A stretch of DNA of 64,000 nt from an uncultured Clostridia bacterium (GCA_945787805.1 CALZID010000011.1:1-64000), one strand, 5' to 3'; positions 15,683-25,949 are shown, counted from the first letter of the stretch. Notes: generated by a model from the sequence alone, not told the origin. A program made the numbers and translations.

Positions 15683-15711
15683 ATTATACCAAATACTTAA
15701 CTTTTTTTCAA
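15683..15711 (-). promoter_or_regulatory. Promoter of the GPH symporter gene
   Basis: Minus-strand -35 TTGAAA (15711-15706), a 17-base spacer and -10 TATAAT (15688-15683). Confidence 0.7.
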
Positions 15712-15732
15712 CAACCAGTTTTTTCTTGTTTT

Positions 15733-16698
15733 TCATTGATTTTCAAGGCAGATTTTATATGCGATTTCTTTAAGCTGTTCCAAATTTTCTAATGTGCCCA
15801 GCTCTCTGCGGTAATTTGAAGCGCCAAACAGCCCCTTTGTGTACCACCCCGCATGCTTTCTCGCTTCTCGCATACCGATATAATCGCCCTTATATTCGCA
15901 AAGAGCTTCGATATGCTTAATCATAACTCTCATTCTTTCTGTAACGGGCGGTTCGGGAATCACTCTGCCATACTCTAAATATGCATTGATTTGTGAAAAC
16001 AACCACGGACGCCCTAAAGCGCCTCTGCCAATCATAATTAAATCGCAGTTTGTTTCTTCAAGCATAATTGCCGCTGACTGTTCGTCGGTAATATCTCCGT
16101 TACCGATTACGGGAATTGAAACCGCTTGTTTTACCTGTGCGATAATATTTCGGTTCACAGGGGGAGAATACATTTGATTTCTTGTTCTGCCGTGCACGGT
16201 TATTGCCGACGCTCCCGCATTTTCGGCTCTTTTTGCCATTTCAACCGCATTGATATTCTCAAAATCCCAGCCCATACGGATTTTTACGGTTACGGGTACG
16301 GGTGAAGCCTTTACAACCGCTTTCACGATTTCTTCCGCAAGCCGGGGATTTTTGGAAAGTGAAGCACCGCCGCCGTTACCCGCTATTTTCGGTGCGGGGC
16401 ACCCCATATTTATATCAATGATTTCAGGGTTAAACTGCATAACCTGTTCCAAGCTTTTAGCCATAACGGTGGGGTCAGAGCCGAATATTTGAATTGCCGC
16501 AGGGCGCTCTTTTTCTGATAAAAACGCTAAATCCTTTGATTTTCTGTCGCCCATCGACACGCCCTTTGAGCTTATCATTTCGCTGACCACATAGCTTGCC
16601 CCATAGTCAACGCAGAGTTCACGGAAAGCACGGTCGGCAACCCCCGCCATCGGCGCCAATACCGCTTTGCCTTTTATTTCAACATTACCGATTTTCAT
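15733..16698 (-). CDS. dusB: tRNA-dihydrouridine synthase (DusB type)
   Basis: 321 residues from ATG 16698, chosen because GAGG lies 7 bases upstream and the family starts at MKIGNVEIKGKAVLAPMAGV; a longer frame to 16767 has no ribosome binding site. It reduces uridine to dihydrouridine in tRNA D-loops with FMN and NADPH. Motifs: LAPMAGVADRAFR, INMGCPAPK (catalytic Cys), KIRMGWD, TVHGRTRNQMYSPP, GNGDI and MIGRGALGRPW. It is divergent from sipL. Confidence 0.93.
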   Translation of the reverse strand: MKIGNVEIKGKAVLAPMAGVADRAFRELCVDYGASYVVSEMISSKGVSMGDRKSKDLAFLSEKERPAAIQIFGSDPTVMAKSLEQVMQFNPEIIDINMGCPAPKIAGNGGGASLSKNPRLAEEIVKAVVKASPVPVTVKIRMGWDFENINAVEMAKRAENAGASAITVHGRTRNQMYSPPVNRNIIAQVKQAVSIPVIGNGDITDEQSAAIMLEETNCDLIMIGRGALGRPWLFSQINAYLEYGRVIPEPPVTERMRVMIKHIEALCEYKGDYIGMREARKHAGWYTKGLFGASNYRRELGTLENLEQLKEIAYKICLENQ

Positions 16699-16772
16699 AT
16701 CATACCTCATTGAAATTGATATAAATATTGTAACACAACTTTTATTAAATGTCGATATATAAGCCATTGCTT

Positions 16773-16802
16773 GTCATATTATTCTTGTTTCCGTCATACA
16801 TT
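16773..16802 (+). promoter_or_regulatory. Sigma-E (sporulation mother cell) promoter of sipL-spoIVA
   Basis: GTCATATT (16773-16780), a 14-base spacer and CATACATT (16795-16802). This fits the sigma-E pattern of an ATATT-type -35 and a CATACAnT -10 with 13-15 base spacing. It lies 36 bases before sipL, and both downstream genes are known mother-cell coat genes in related organisms, which supports the call. Confidence 0.8.
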
Positions 16803-16838
16803 TTGATTGAAATGCAAAGACGGTAAAGGAGAGATTAT

Positions 16839-18368
16839 ATGGATTTCAATGCTCACAAAGACCAATTTTCAGTTTGTGAAACCAATTTTCAAGGCAATGC
16901 GGAATATTCTGTTGACTGCGACATTACTCTGCCCGAATATCTGCCGGATATTGTAAGGATTTTAAGATGTACTTGCACACCGGGGGTAACATCGCACCAA
17001 ATCAACGGTGACAGAATTTCTGCCGAATGTACTTGCCTTGTTCGTACACTTTATATCTGTGACCAAGGTAAAACTCACTGCTTTGAGCAGACCTTGAATT
17101 TTTCAAAGCAGCTCGAATTAAAAACACCCGACATAACCGATGTGTTTGTGGGTGCTAAAACGGATTATGTGAATTACCGAGTATCGGGACAACGCCGTTT
17201 TGAAGTGCATGGCGCAATCACGGTCTTTGCAAAAGCCAATGCAAAAAAGTCTTGCGAATTTATTGCCTATGCCGAAGGTGACGGAGTTTCTGCAAGACCG
17301 GAAAAAGCAGAAATTTGCAGTCTTGTTTCGGTTTGTGAAAAATGCTTTTCTGTTTCTGAAACTCTTGACCCCTCATCTGTCACAGAACCAATCGGCGCAA
17401 TCATTTCATCTTGCGCTTCGCCTGTAATCAACGAAATCAAGGTAATATCAAACAAGCTATTCTTAAAGGCGGACCTGAATATTAAAACCGTTTTCACATT
17501 ACAGGAAACCTGTGAAATAGGTGTTTTTGAAAGTGTTATAGGTATCAATCAAATAATTGAAGCGCCCGATATCAGCGATGAATGTGATATTGACGCCGTA
17601 CTTTCCGTATTAAATTCAGATATTCGTAACAGATATGATTCCGCCGGCAGCAAAAATCTTTTTGACGCTTCTGCCGTTTTGAATCTCTCGGTTTGCGGAT
17701 ACAAAACACGAAATATTACCGCAATTAGTGACGCTTATTCAACAAAATATGAATGCGAAATCAAAAAATCCACAGTTTATATTCCAACTCTTGAAGAAAA
17801 AATCGACGACACTTTTCTTTGCCGCGGGGTTTGTGACCTTGGCACTTCGGGAGTTTCAAAGGTACACAGCTTTATCTGCAACGACATTACATCAAATTTT
17901 ACTGTCAACGAAGACGGAATAGTCATAAGCGGTGAAGTCTGCGCCGATATTCTTTATGACGACTCAAAGGGTGACACGCTTTTTGCACAAAGACAAATTC
18001 CATTTGAATATTCAAGGCCGTTACAATGCGATAAAGATATTATCACCTGTCAGCCCACATGCACGGTTTCTGCGTCAAGCTTTATGATTAGTGAAGGCGC
18101 AAAGCTTGATGCAAGAGTTGAAATCAATGTGCACGGATTTATTTTCGGCGAATGCGAAAAGAATATTGCAACCGACATTATTGTTGATAAATCAAAATGC
18201 AAAGCCATTAAGACCGCATCACTCACCGTTTATTTTGCCGACGCAGACGAAAGTCTTTGGAATATTGCCGAAAGATATAACACGACGGTTGATGCGATTA
18301 TTCGTGAAAATAAAATATCCGACGGCAAACTCACAAAGAACTGCAAGCTGTTGATACCGAGAATGTAA
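16839..18368 (+). CDS. sipL: SipL, SpoIVA-interacting spore morphogenesis protein (DUF3794, LysM)
   Basis: 509 residues with three DUF3794 (SPOCS-type) beta domains, the last two centred near residues 180-270 and 310-400, and a C-terminal LysM domain (about 463-509: TVYFADADESLWNIAERYNTTVDAIIRENK). In Clostridioides, SipL uses this LysM domain to bind SpoIVA and anchor the coat basement layer to the forespore. Here sipL is directly followed by spoIVA, 12 bases between stop and start. AAAGGAGAG precedes ATG. Transcribed in the mother cell from the sigma-E promoter at 16773-16802. Confidence 0.92.
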   Translation: MDFNAHKDQFSVCETNFQGNAEYSVDCDITLPEYLPDIVRILRCTCTPGVTSHQINGDRISAECTCLVRTLYICDQGKTHCFEQTLNFSKQLELKTPDITDVFVGAKTDYVNYRVSGQRRFEVHGAITVFAKANAKKSCEFIAYAEGDGVSARPEKAEICSLVSVCEKCFSVSETLDPSSVTEPIGAIISSCASPVINEIKVISNKLFLKADLNIKTVFTLQETCEIGVFESVIGINQIIEAPDISDECDIDAVLSVLNSDIRNRYDSAGSKNLFDASAVLNLSVCGYKTRNITAISDAYSTKYECEIKKSTVYIPTLEEKIDDTFLCRGVCDLGTSGVSKVHSFICNDITSNFTVNEDGIVISGEVCADILYDDSKGDTLFAQRQIPFEYSRPLQCDKDIITCQPTCTVSASSFMISEGAKLDARVEINVHGFIFGECEKNIATDIIVDKSKCKAIKTASLTVYFADADESLWNIAERYNTTVDAIIRENKISDGKLTKNCKLLIPRM

Positions 18369-18380
18369 GGGGTGAACGAA

Positions 18381-19859
18381 ATGAGTAACACAAGTATTTA
18401 TAAAGATATTGCAGTGCGCACGGGCGGTGACATCTATATCGGTGTTGTGGGCCCTGTCAGAACGGGAAAATCAACTTTTATTAAAAAATTTATGGATTGC
18501 ATTGTGCTTCCCAATATGGAAAACGACGCTATGCGGGAGAGAGCAAACGACGAGCTGCCGCAGTCTTCGGCAGGGCGTACAATAATGACCACCGAGCCCA
18601 AATTCATTCCCGAAAATGCGGTTAAAGTCACGCTCCCCGACAACGCAGAATTCAATGTGCGAATGATTGACTGCGTCGGATATATTGTACCGAGCTCGTT
18701 GGGATATATTGAGGGTGACCAGCCGAGAATGGTGCGCACACCTTGGTATGAAAACGAAATTCCGTTTAATATGGCGGCTGAAATCGGCACGAAAAAGGTC
18801 ATTACCGAGCACTCTACAATCGGTTTGGTGGTTACAACCGACGGAAGCATCAGCGATATTCCCCGTGACGAATATGAAGAAGCCGAAGAAAGAGTAATAA
18901 ACGAACTTAAAGAACTCAACAAGCCATTTGTGGTATTGCTTAACTGTATGTACCCCAACGGTGAAAGTGCTCAAAATCTTTGCGGTGAGCTGTCCGCTAA
19001 ATACAAAGTGCCTGTTATGGCGGTTAACTGTCTTGAATTAAACGAGCAAGAAATCAAAGAGATTATCACTCAAATTCTTTTTGAATTTCCCGTTAAAGAA
19101 ATCGGTATTGATTTGCCCTTGTGGTTGGTGTCACTCCCGGGTGACCATTGGTTGAAAGCCGAAACTTATAAATATGTTTTAGAGTCAATTGAGAACATTC
19201 AGTTTGTCCGTGATATAAGCGTGATGACCGAAAGCCTTTGCCGGTGCGACCATATTTCAAATGCGAGAATTCAAAGTATGGATTTAAGCGTGGGCAGTGC
19301 TTGGGTATCGGTTGAAATGAACAACGGATTATTCTATAAGATTTTAGAAGAAGAAACAGGTCTTGCCATCGACAGCGAACAAAGCTTGCTCTCTTGCTTA
19401 AAAGAACTGTCGTCTGTTAAAAATGAATATGCACGAATAAAATCTGCACTTGACGAAGTGGAATCCACAGGCTACGGCATTGTTATGCCCACACTTTCGG
19501 AATTGACTCTTGAAGAGCCTGAAATTGTGAAGCAGGGCGGAAGATACGGAGTAAGACTTTGCGCATCTGCACCGTCAATTCATTTATTAAAAGCAAACAT
19601 TCAAACAGAAGTAGCCCCCATTGTCGGCAGTGAAAGTCAATCGGAAGAGCTTGTTAAATATTTGCTTGAAGGCTTTGAAGAAGATCCCAACAAAATTTGG
19701 GAATCCAACATTTTCGGTAAATCGCTTAATGAACTTGTCAACGAAGGTCTTCGCAATAAGCTTTATCACATGCCCACAGATGCGAGAATGAAATTCCAGG
19801 AAACTCTCGAAAGAGTTATAAACGAAGGCTGCAACGGACTTTTGTGCATAATTTTATAA
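18381..19859 (+). CDS. spoIVA: Stage IV sporulation protein A, coat ATPase
   Basis: 492 residues, the same length as the Bacillus protein. An N-terminal TRAFAC-type ATPase domain carries Walker A GVVGPVRTGKSTFIKK, the switch TTEPKFIPENAV and MIDCVGY. The middle and C-terminal polymerisation domains end in the short hydrophobic tail GLLCIIL, which targets the outer forespore membrane. It polymerises by ATP hydrolysis into the platform for the spore coat. ATG 18381 is chosen because AAGGGGTGA ends 5 bases before it; the in-frame GTG 18372 is part of that site. Confidence 0.97.
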   Translation: MSNTSIYKDIAVRTGGDIYIGVVGPVRTGKSTFIKKFMDCIVLPNMENDAMRERANDELPQSSAGRTIMTTEPKFIPENAVKVTLPDNAEFNVRMIDCVGYIVPSSLGYIEGDQPRMVRTPWYENEIPFNMAAEIGTKKVITEHSTIGLVVTTDGSISDIPRDEYEEAEERVINELKELNKPFVVLLNCMYPNGESAQNLCGELSAKYKVPVMAVNCLELNEQEIKEIITQILFEFPVKEIGIDLPLWLVSLPGDHWLKAETYKYVLESIENIQFVRDISVMTESLCRCDHISNARIQSMDLSVGSAWVSVEMNNGLFYKILEEETGLAIDSEQSLLSCLKELSSVKNEYARIKSALDEVESTGYGIVMPTLSELTLEEPEIVKQGGRYGVRLCASAPSIHLLKANIQTEVAPIVGSESQSEELVKYLLEGFEEDPNKIWESNIFGKSLNELVNEGLRNKLYHMPTDARMKFQETLERVINEGCNGLLCIIL

Positions 19860-19867
19860 ACATATAA

Positions 19868-19895
19868 TTGCTTTTGCCGTAAAATATGCTATACT
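19868..19895 (+). promoter_or_regulatory. Promoter of the alpha-galactosidase gene
   Basis: TTGCTT (19868-19873), a 16-base spacer and TATACT (19890-19895), followed by an AAGGAGG ribosome binding site. No catabolite-response element was recognised. Confidence 0.55.
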
Positions 19896-19925
19896 TGACT
19901 TAAACTGTGCAAGGAGGCATATTTT

Positions 19926-22013
19926 ATGGCAATTTTTTCTTGTGAAAACAATATTTTTGTGCTTGAAACTAAAAACACCCAATATGTTTTGGGCATAGAT
20001 AAAAACGGTTACAACCGCCATATTCACTGGGGCAGAAAATGTCCCGTTTCGGACTTTTTGAGCACCGATATTTGGGACGAAAATTCAAATCATACAGAAC
20101 TTGATATGGCAAAGCAGGAATACACTGTTTTCGGCGGTACAATGTACCGTGAAAGTGACTTGAAAGTGCAGTTTCCCGACGGTTGCCGTGAAATCGAACT
20201 TGAATTTGTCGATGCAAAAATTGGCAGTAACAAATTGACCGTCACATTCAAAGACAAGGTTTACAGTCTTGAAATCGCACTCAAATATTCCGTAAATGAC
20301 GATGATGATATTATCACCCGTTGGGCAGAAATTAAAAACAGCGGTACCGACACAATTTTCATTGACAGAATGTTCAGCGCAGAGTTGACGCTTCCGTCGG
20401 TTGAACCCTACACATTCAAAAATACGAACGGTTCTTGGGGCGGTGAATTTGTTGAAACCGAATCGCAGCTTCAAGGCGGCGCTCTTGTATTTGACAGTAA
20501 GCGAGGCACATCAGGGCACAATCAGTCCCCATATTTTATAGCACATCAGAACGCCACGGAAACAAGCGGTGATGTTTATTTCGGCACACTTGCATACAGC
20601 GGTAATTTCAAGGTGCTTTGTTCCCGTGATTTATTCTACACAACAAGAATTTCGTTAGGTCTTAATGACCACGATTTCAAATATGCCTTAAAGGGAAACG
20701 AAACTTTTATTACACCGAAGGTATTTTGCGGTTATTCTTGGGGCTTGGGTGAAATGAGCCGTCAAATGAACCGCTTCGCAATCAACAATGTATTGCCCAA
20801 ACAGTTTAATGACAAAATTCTGCCGGTTCTTTACAATTCTTGGGAAGCAACGGAATTTGATGTAAACTGTGAGCATCAAACAGCCCTTGCAAAGCTTGCA
20901 AGTGAAATGGGTGTTGAGCTTTTTGTTATGGACGACGGTTGGTTCGGGGAGAGAAACAATGACTGTGCAGGTCTCGGCGACTGGTTTGTAAACGAAACTA
21001 AATTTCCCAACGGAATTGATGAACTTATTAAAAATGTCAATGATTTAGGTATGGACTTCGGTCTATGGTTTGAACCTGAAATGGTTAATCCCGACTCTGA
21101 CTTATTCCGCAAACACCCCGAATGGGCATATCATTATGACACAAGAACTGCCCACACTCTCCGCCATCAATTAGTTCTTAATATGACAAGAAAAGATGTT
21201 CGGGATTATATTTTTGAGCGTATGGACACAATGCTCACCGACCACAATATTAAATATATTAAATGGGATATGAACCGACCGTTCTCCGAAACGGGCGCCG
21301 AGAACTTAGAAATTCCCCAAGAATTGTGGTACAGACACACCCAAGCGGTTTATGATATTGTTGACCGACTTAAAGAAAAGCACCCCGATGTTGCCATTGA
21401 AAGCTGTGCTTCGGGCGGCGGCAGAAGTGATTACGGTGCGCTTCTTCACTTTGACCAGGTGTGGACAAGTGATAACACCGATTCAGTTGACAGAATGATG
21501 ATTCAAAAATGGTTTACATATCTTCGTCCGACAAAAGTTATGCGTGCCTGGGTGACCGATGTCAACTGGTACAACACCCCCACCACACTTGATTTTAGAT
21601 TTAACATTGCAATGCAGGGTTCTTTGGGAGTTGGCGGAAATCTCACAAAATACAGTAAGGAAGATTTAGAAATCGGTAAACGAAATGTCGCTCTTTATAA
21701 AGAAATCCGCCATCTTGTTCAGTTCGGCGACCTTTACAGAATTCTTGAAGCGCAAAAAGATGAAATTCTCTTTAATCTCTATGTAGCGGAAGACAAAAGC
21801 GAAGCGGTTGCCTTTATTGCAAGTAACGGAACAGGATTTATGAAAAAAGCAATTCCCCTTAAATTTCAAGGTCTTGACGACGACAAGATTTATTCTCTCA
21901 CCGTTGACGGAAAAGAATATAAGAAAAGCGGCGCATACCTTAAAAATGTGGGTATTCCGAGCACAATACGCGGAATGAATTATAACAGAATAATCAAGAT
22001 TAAAGCAGAGTAA
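19926..22013 (+). CDS. GH36 alpha-galactosidase
   Basis: 695 residues, cytoplasmic (no signal peptide). An N-terminal beta-supersandwich domain (about 1-290) precedes the catalytic barrel (about 310-600). Landmarks: FVMDDGWFGERN, LWFEPEMVNPDS, the nucleophile Asp in IKYIKWDMNRPFSE, the substrate-binding ESCASGGGRSDYG, and the acid/base Asp in QVWTSDNTDSVDR. It releases galactose from melibiose, raffinose and stachyose. AAGGAGG lies upstream of ATG. It is monocistronic and faces the glycogen operon across a shared terminator. A sugar transporter is not directly linked. Confidence 0.94.
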   Translation: MAIFSCENNIFVLETKNTQYVLGIDKNGYNRHIHWGRKCPVSDFLSTDIWDENSNHTELDMAKQEYTVFGGTMYRESDLKVQFPDGCREIELEFVDAKIGSNKLTVTFKDKVYSLEIALKYSVNDDDDIITRWAEIKNSGTDTIFIDRMFSAELTLPSVEPYTFKNTNGSWGGEFVETESQLQGGALVFDSKRGTSGHNQSPYFIAHQNATETSGDVYFGTLAYSGNFKVLCSRDLFYTTRISLGLNDHDFKYALKGNETFITPKVFCGYSWGLGEMSRQMNRFAINNVLPKQFNDKILPVLYNSWEATEFDVNCEHQTALAKLASEMGVELFVMDDGWFGERNNDCAGLGDWFVNETKFPNGIDELIKNVNDLGMDFGLWFEPEMVNPDSDLFRKHPEWAYHYDTRTAHTLRHQLVLNMTRKDVRDYIFERMDTMLTDHNIKYIKWDMNRPFSETGAENLEIPQELWYRHTQAVYDIVDRLKEKHPDVAIESCASGGGRSDYGALLHFDQVWTSDNTDSVDRMMIQKWFTYLRPTKVMRAWVTDVNWYNTPTTLDFRFNIAMQGSLGVGGNLTKYSKEDLEIGKRNVALYKEIRHLVQFGDLYRILEAQKDEILFNLYVAEDKSEAVAFIASNGTGFMKKAIPLKFQGLDDDKIYSLTVDGKEYKKSGAYLKNVGIPSTIRGMNYNRIIKIKAE

Positions 22014-22062
22014 TTCAAGTGAGAAATTGCATTGTATAACGGCATAAAAAAAGAGTAATTTG

Positions 22063-22091
22063 CAGGGGACGATGAGAGACATCGTCCCCTG
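22063..22091. repeat. GGGGACGATG palindromic repeat
   Basis: CAGGGGACGATG, loop AGAGA, CATCGTCCCCTG: a perfect 12-bp inverted repeat belonging to the same GGGAC family as 1079-1260 and 2194-2295. Confidence 0.7.
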
Positions 22092-22100
22092 TTGCCTGAC

Positions 22101-22143
22101 AAAAAAAACAACGGCGAGGTTTTTGACCTCGCCGCTGTTTTTT
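22101..22143. terminator. Bidirectional terminator between GH36 and glgA
   Basis: A nine-pair GC-rich stem, CGGCGAGGT and ACCTCGCCG, within 22111-22135, extended by ACA/TGT. It is flanked by A and T runs on both sides and serves the convergent GH36 and glg units. Confidence 0.85.
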
Positions 22144-23569
22144 ATCCTTTTAAAACTTCTTTATAAAGTCTTATATATTCATTTGCCGATTTGCCCCAAC
22201 TGTTATCACATTCCATTGCACGCTTAACAAGAATATTCCAGCCGTCCTTGTTAGAGTATCCGCCGATGGCTCTCTTGATTGTAAAGAGCATATCGTGTGC
22301 GTTATATGTTGAGAATGTAAATCCGTTGCCTTCACCGTCGCCTGAATCCTTAATACTGTCACGAAGACCGCCTGTTTCACGGATAATGGGTATTGTGCCG
22401 TAACGAAGCGAAATCATCTGAGAAAGTCCGCAGGGCTCACTTTTACTGGGCATAAGGAACATATCGCAGCCCGCATAAATTTTCTTTGAAAGTGACGGAA
22501 TAAAGCCGAGCTTCAGCCCCATCTTTTGTGGGTATTTATTCGCCATTTCTTTAAAGAAGCTTTCATATTGATATTCACCGGAGCCCAGCACTACAAACTG
22601 AACATCTTCTGTTGCAAGCAATTCGTCAAGGACTGCTTTCACAAGGTCAAGACCTTTATGCCCCACAAGACGGGTAACCATACCAATCATGGGCACATCT
22701 TTTCTTTGCGGTAGACCGAAATATTCCTGTAATTTTTCTTTATTCACAGGCTTATTCTTTTTGAATGTGTCAACATTATAGGTTTTCTCAATATCTTTAT
22801 CTGTTTCGGGGTTATAAAGAATTGTATCAATACCGTTAAGAATACCCGAAAGTTTCCAAGAACGCTGATTGAGAATAGGGTCAAGACCGTGTGAATACCA
22901 GGGGTCAAGAATTTCGTTTGCATAGGACGGGCTGACGGTTGTAACTCTGTCGGCACATTCAATTGCACCTTTCATAAAATTGCAGTCTCCGTCATATTCA
23001 AGAAGCGATGCAGCACTTCCGGGAATGCCCACAACCTCGTTCAGCAATTCCATACCGTAAGTGCCCTGATACTGAATATTGTGAATTGTAAAAATTGTCT
23101 TTATGTTTTCATAACCCGGACGGGTTGCATAAAGTGTATTGTAATAAACAGGTGTCAATGCGGATTGCCAGTCATTACAATGAATAATGTCGGGCTTAAA
23201 ATCAATGTGCGGAATTATTTCAAGAACCGCACGGGCAAAAAACGCAAATCTTTCTGCGTCGTCATAATAGCCGTAAAGACCGTCACGCTTGAAATAATAT
23301 TGATTGTCAAGAAGATAATAGATAACTCCCCCCGCTTTTGCTTCGAAAATTCCGCAATACTGTCTTCTCCAAGCAACAGGGACAGAAATGCTTGTTATAA
23401 ATTTCATAGTATCTTTAAGCTCTTGACTGATTGTGTCATATAAAGGCATTACCACCCTTGCGCCGATAAGTCTTTTGCGAAGCGCTTGCGGAAGACTGCC
23501 CGCAACATCGCCGAGACCGCCGCTTGCTTTAAAGGGAAGTGCCTCACTGGATACATATAATACTTTCAT
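22142..23569 (-). CDS. glgA: Glycogen synthase (GT5)
   Basis: 475 residues. It transfers glucose from ADP-glucose to the glycogen chain. A GT-B fold enzyme with the N-terminal nucleotide-binding loop FKASGGLGDVAGSLP, DIIHCNDWQSALTP and FTIHNIQYQG, and the C-terminal MVTRLVGHKGLDLV and PSKSEPCGLSQMISLRYGT with the catalytic Glu. It is the last gene of the glgB-C-D-A operon, and its ATG overlaps the glgD stop (TGATG-type overlap). Confidence 0.95.
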   Translation of the reverse strand: MKVLYVSSEALPFKASGGLGDVAGSLPQALRKRLIGARVVMPLYDTISQELKDTMKFITSISVPVAWRRQYCGIFEAKAGGVIYYLLDNQYYFKRDGLYGYYDDAERFAFFARAVLEIIPHIDFKPDIIHCNDWQSALTPVYYNTLYATRPGYENIKTIFTIHNIQYQGTYGMELLNEVVGIPGSAASLLEYDGDCNFMKGAIECADRVTTVSPSYANEILDPWYSHGLDPILNQRSWKLSGILNGIDTILYNPETDKDIEKTYNVDTFKKNKPVNKEKLQEYFGLPQRKDVPMIGMVTRLVGHKGLDLVKAVLDELLATEDVQFVVLGSGEYQYESFFKEMANKYPQKMGLKLGFIPSLSKKIYAGCDMFLMPSKSEPCGLSQMISLRYGTIPIIRETGGLRDSIKDSGDGEGNGFTFSTYNAHDMLFTIKRAIGGYSNKDGWNILVKRAMECDNSWGKSANEYIRLYKEVLKG

Positions 23570-24684
23570 CAGATTACAGTCTCCTTACCTATATAAAGCT
23601 GATAATTTTCAGCACCTGAAAGTGCCTTGTTTGATGTAATTACTACGCTCTTGTCGGTAATTACATAATTTATTGATGAATTCTGTGCAATCATACTGTC
23701 TTGCATAACTATTGAATTCTTTACCACTGCACCTTTTTCAACCTTAACGCCTCTGAAAAGGATTGAATTTTCAACAGTGCCGTCAATAATACAACCGTCT
23801 GCAACAAGGGAGTTTTTAACATTTGAGCTGATTCCGTAAATTGCAGGCATATCATCGCGAACCTTGGTGTAAATAGGTCTGTCTTTGTTGAAAAGGTCGT
23901 CACTGTTTGCAATATCGAGAAGCTCCATATTAACTTTGAAATAGCTCTCCATCGACTCGATTGTTGCCGAATAACCCTTTGCTTCATAGCCGTAAATATT
24001 AAGATTTCCGACATTTCTTTGAATAATATCTCTTGAGAAGGATGTATAATTATGGTTTATTGCTTCATTGACAAGCTTTTCAAGAAGTGACTTTCTCATT
24101 AAAATCATATTGAGAGAATAGTTTGCGTTTTCAACATCAGGTACGCCCACTTTAACCTCACTGACAAAACCGTAATAACCGATATTGAAAATAAGTGTAT
24201 TGTCAAGCTTCGGCGGTTTTCCGTTTTTATAGACAATGGTTATATCGGCAGAATTATCAATATGAGTATTGATTAAATCTTCAATATCAATATTTGCTAT
24301 TGAATTGCAGTCGGTGAGAAGCACATATTCTTCTTTTGAGCGTGAAATAAATCCAAGCACGCCTTTTAATGATGTAAGTTTATCGTTATTTTCGCCGACT
24401 TCGTTTGTTGAGAAAGGCGGTAAAATGAAAAGTCCTTCATTTTTACGGGATAAATCCCAGGGTTTGCCGTTACCGACATGGTCCATAAGCGACTGATAAT
24501 GACTCTTTGTAAGCACACCGACTTTTTCAATACCCGCATTCACCATATTTGAAAGCGTAAAGTCGATAAGACGGTAACGGGACGCAAAAGGCACAGAACC
24601 CATTGTACGAATTTCCGTGAGTTCGCTTATACACTCGTCATAAGCGTTTGAGAAAACGATACCTACGATATTTTTACCTGTCAT
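23569..24684 (-). CDS. glgD: GlgD, non-catalytic partner of ADP-glucose pyrophosphorylase
   Basis: 371 residues. It resembles GlgC but lacks the N-terminal Gly-rich catalytic loop: the start reads GIVFSNAYDECISELTEIRT in place of AGGxGxRLxxLT. The left-handed beta-helix C-terminus is present (CIIDGTVENSILFRGVKV). In Firmicutes GlgD forms a heterotetramer with GlgC and raises its activity. One base lies between it and the glgC stop, and it is followed by glgA with overlap. Confidence 0.93.
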   Translation of the reverse strand: MTGKNIVGIVFSNAYDECISELTEIRTMGSVPFASRYRLIDFTLSNMVNAGIEKVGVLTKSHYQSLMDHVGNGKPWDLSRKNEGLFILPPFSTNEVGENNDKLTSLKGVLGFISRSKEEYVLLTDCNSIANIDIEDLINTHIDNSADITIVYKNGKPPKLDNTLIFNIGYYGFVSEVKVGVPDVENANYSLNMILMRKSLLEKLVNEAINHNYTSFSRDIIQRNVGNLNIYGYEAKGYSATIESMESYFKVNMELLDIANSDDLFNKDRPIYTKVRDDMPAIYGISSNVKNSLVADGCIIDGTVENSILFRGVKVEKGAVVKNSIVMQDSMIAQNSSINYVITDKSVVITSNKALSGAENYQLYIGKETVI

Positions 24685-24685
24685 C

Positions 24686-25903
24686 TTATTCGCCCTCCTT
24701 TACTACATCTGTATCAACCTGTGTCTGTGGTGCGACAAACGCGCCTTTGCCAACATTAACGCCTGCGCCTACAACAGCCACGCCCCAAAGGTCGCGGTCT
24801 TCCATTTCTTCGGGGCTTCTGCCAACAACTGCACCTTGCTCAATAACTGCGTTTTCAGCAACAATTGCATATTGTACAACCGCACCTTTTTTAACAACCG
24901 TTCCCGGCATTACAATTGAATATTTAACCTCTGCGCCCTCTTCAACTGTTACATCGTTGAAAAGAATTGAGTAGTCAACATCACCGTAAATTCTTGAGCC
25001 TTCTGAAATCATGGAGTTTTGCACTTTTGCGCTTTCCGAAATATAGTGTGGCGGCGATACGGGAGTTCTTGAATAAATCTTCCATGTGGGGTCTGACAGG
25101 TCAATATTGACTTTCGGATTAAGCAGGTCAAGATTTGCCTCCCACAAGCTGTCGATTGTTCCCACATCTTTCCAATATGAATCGAAAAGATATGCAAACA
25201 TTCTCTCGCCGTCCTGATGCATCTTCGGAATAACATCTTTACCGAAGTCATTGCTTGAATTGGGGTTTTGCTCGTCGGCAATAAGATATTCACGAAGCTT
25301 GCTCCAAGTGAAAACATAAACGCCCATTGACGCTTTATTGCTTCTCGGCTCTTTCGGTTTTTCTTCAAATTCTCTGATTGAATTGTCATCATTGAGTATC
25401 ATGAGACCGAAACGGCTTGCTTCTTCCCACGGAACTTCAAGCATTGCGATTGTGCAGGCTGCGTTCTTTTCTTTATGGTAATTAAGCATCTTGTTGTAAT
25501 CCATTTTATAAATATGGTCACCTGAAAGAATAACAACATATTCGGGATTATAACGGTCAATGAAATTGATATTTTGATAAATTGCATTTGCAGTGCCCTT
25601 GTACCATTCAGTACCCTTAATCTGCTGATAAGGTGAAAGAATATGAACACCGCCGTTTGCACGGTCCAAGTCCCACGCCTGACCGTTGCCTATGTAATCG
25701 TTGAGTTCAAGCGGCTGATACTGGGTGAGCACGCCCACAGTTGAAATGCCTGAATTTACACAGTTTGAAAGCGGGAAGTCAATAATTCTGTATTTTCCGC
25801 CGTAAGGTACAGCGGGCTTTGCAATATTCTTTGTAAGAATTCCCAGGCGGCTTCCCTGACCGCCGGCAAGAAGCATTGCAAGGCATTCAGTTTTTCGTGC
25901 CAT
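24686..25903 (-). CDS. glgC: Glucose-1-phosphate adenylyltransferase, catalytic subunit
   Basis: 405 residues. It makes ADP-glucose from ATP and glucose-1-phosphate, the committed step of glycogen synthesis. Motifs: [62 protein letters not shown] and a C-terminal beta-helix. AAACGGAGGAAATTAC precedes ATG. Second gene of the glg operon, 46 bases after glgB. Confidence 0.96.
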   Translation of the reverse strand: MARKTECLAMLLAGGQGSRLGILTKNIAKPAVPYGGKYRIIDFPLSNCVNSGISTVGVLTQYQPLELNDYIGNGQAWDLDRANGGVHILSPYQQIKGTEWYKGTANAIYQNINFIDRYNPEYVVILSGDHIYKMDYNKMLNYHKEKNAACTIAMLEVPWEEASRFGLMILNDDNSIREFEEKPKEPRSNKASMGVYVFTWSKLREYLIADEQNPNSSNDFGKDVIPKMHQDGERMFAYLFDSYWKDVGTIDSLWEANLDLLNPKVNIDLSDPTWKIYSRTPVSPPHYISESAKVQNSMISEGSRIYGDVDYSILFNDVTVEEGAEVKYSIVMPGTVVKKGAVVQYAIVAENAVIEQGAVVGRSPEEMEDRDLWGVAVVGAGVNVGKGAFVAPQTQVDTDVVKEGE

Positions 25904-25949
25904 TGTAATTTCCTCCGTTTATATTAGATTTGAAATTTTCCTATTTACA

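Noticed and set aside
18434-18974. Two long open frames antisense to spoIVA
   Set aside because: They are shadows of the strongly coding spoIVA frame; no ribosome binding sites and no family resemblance.
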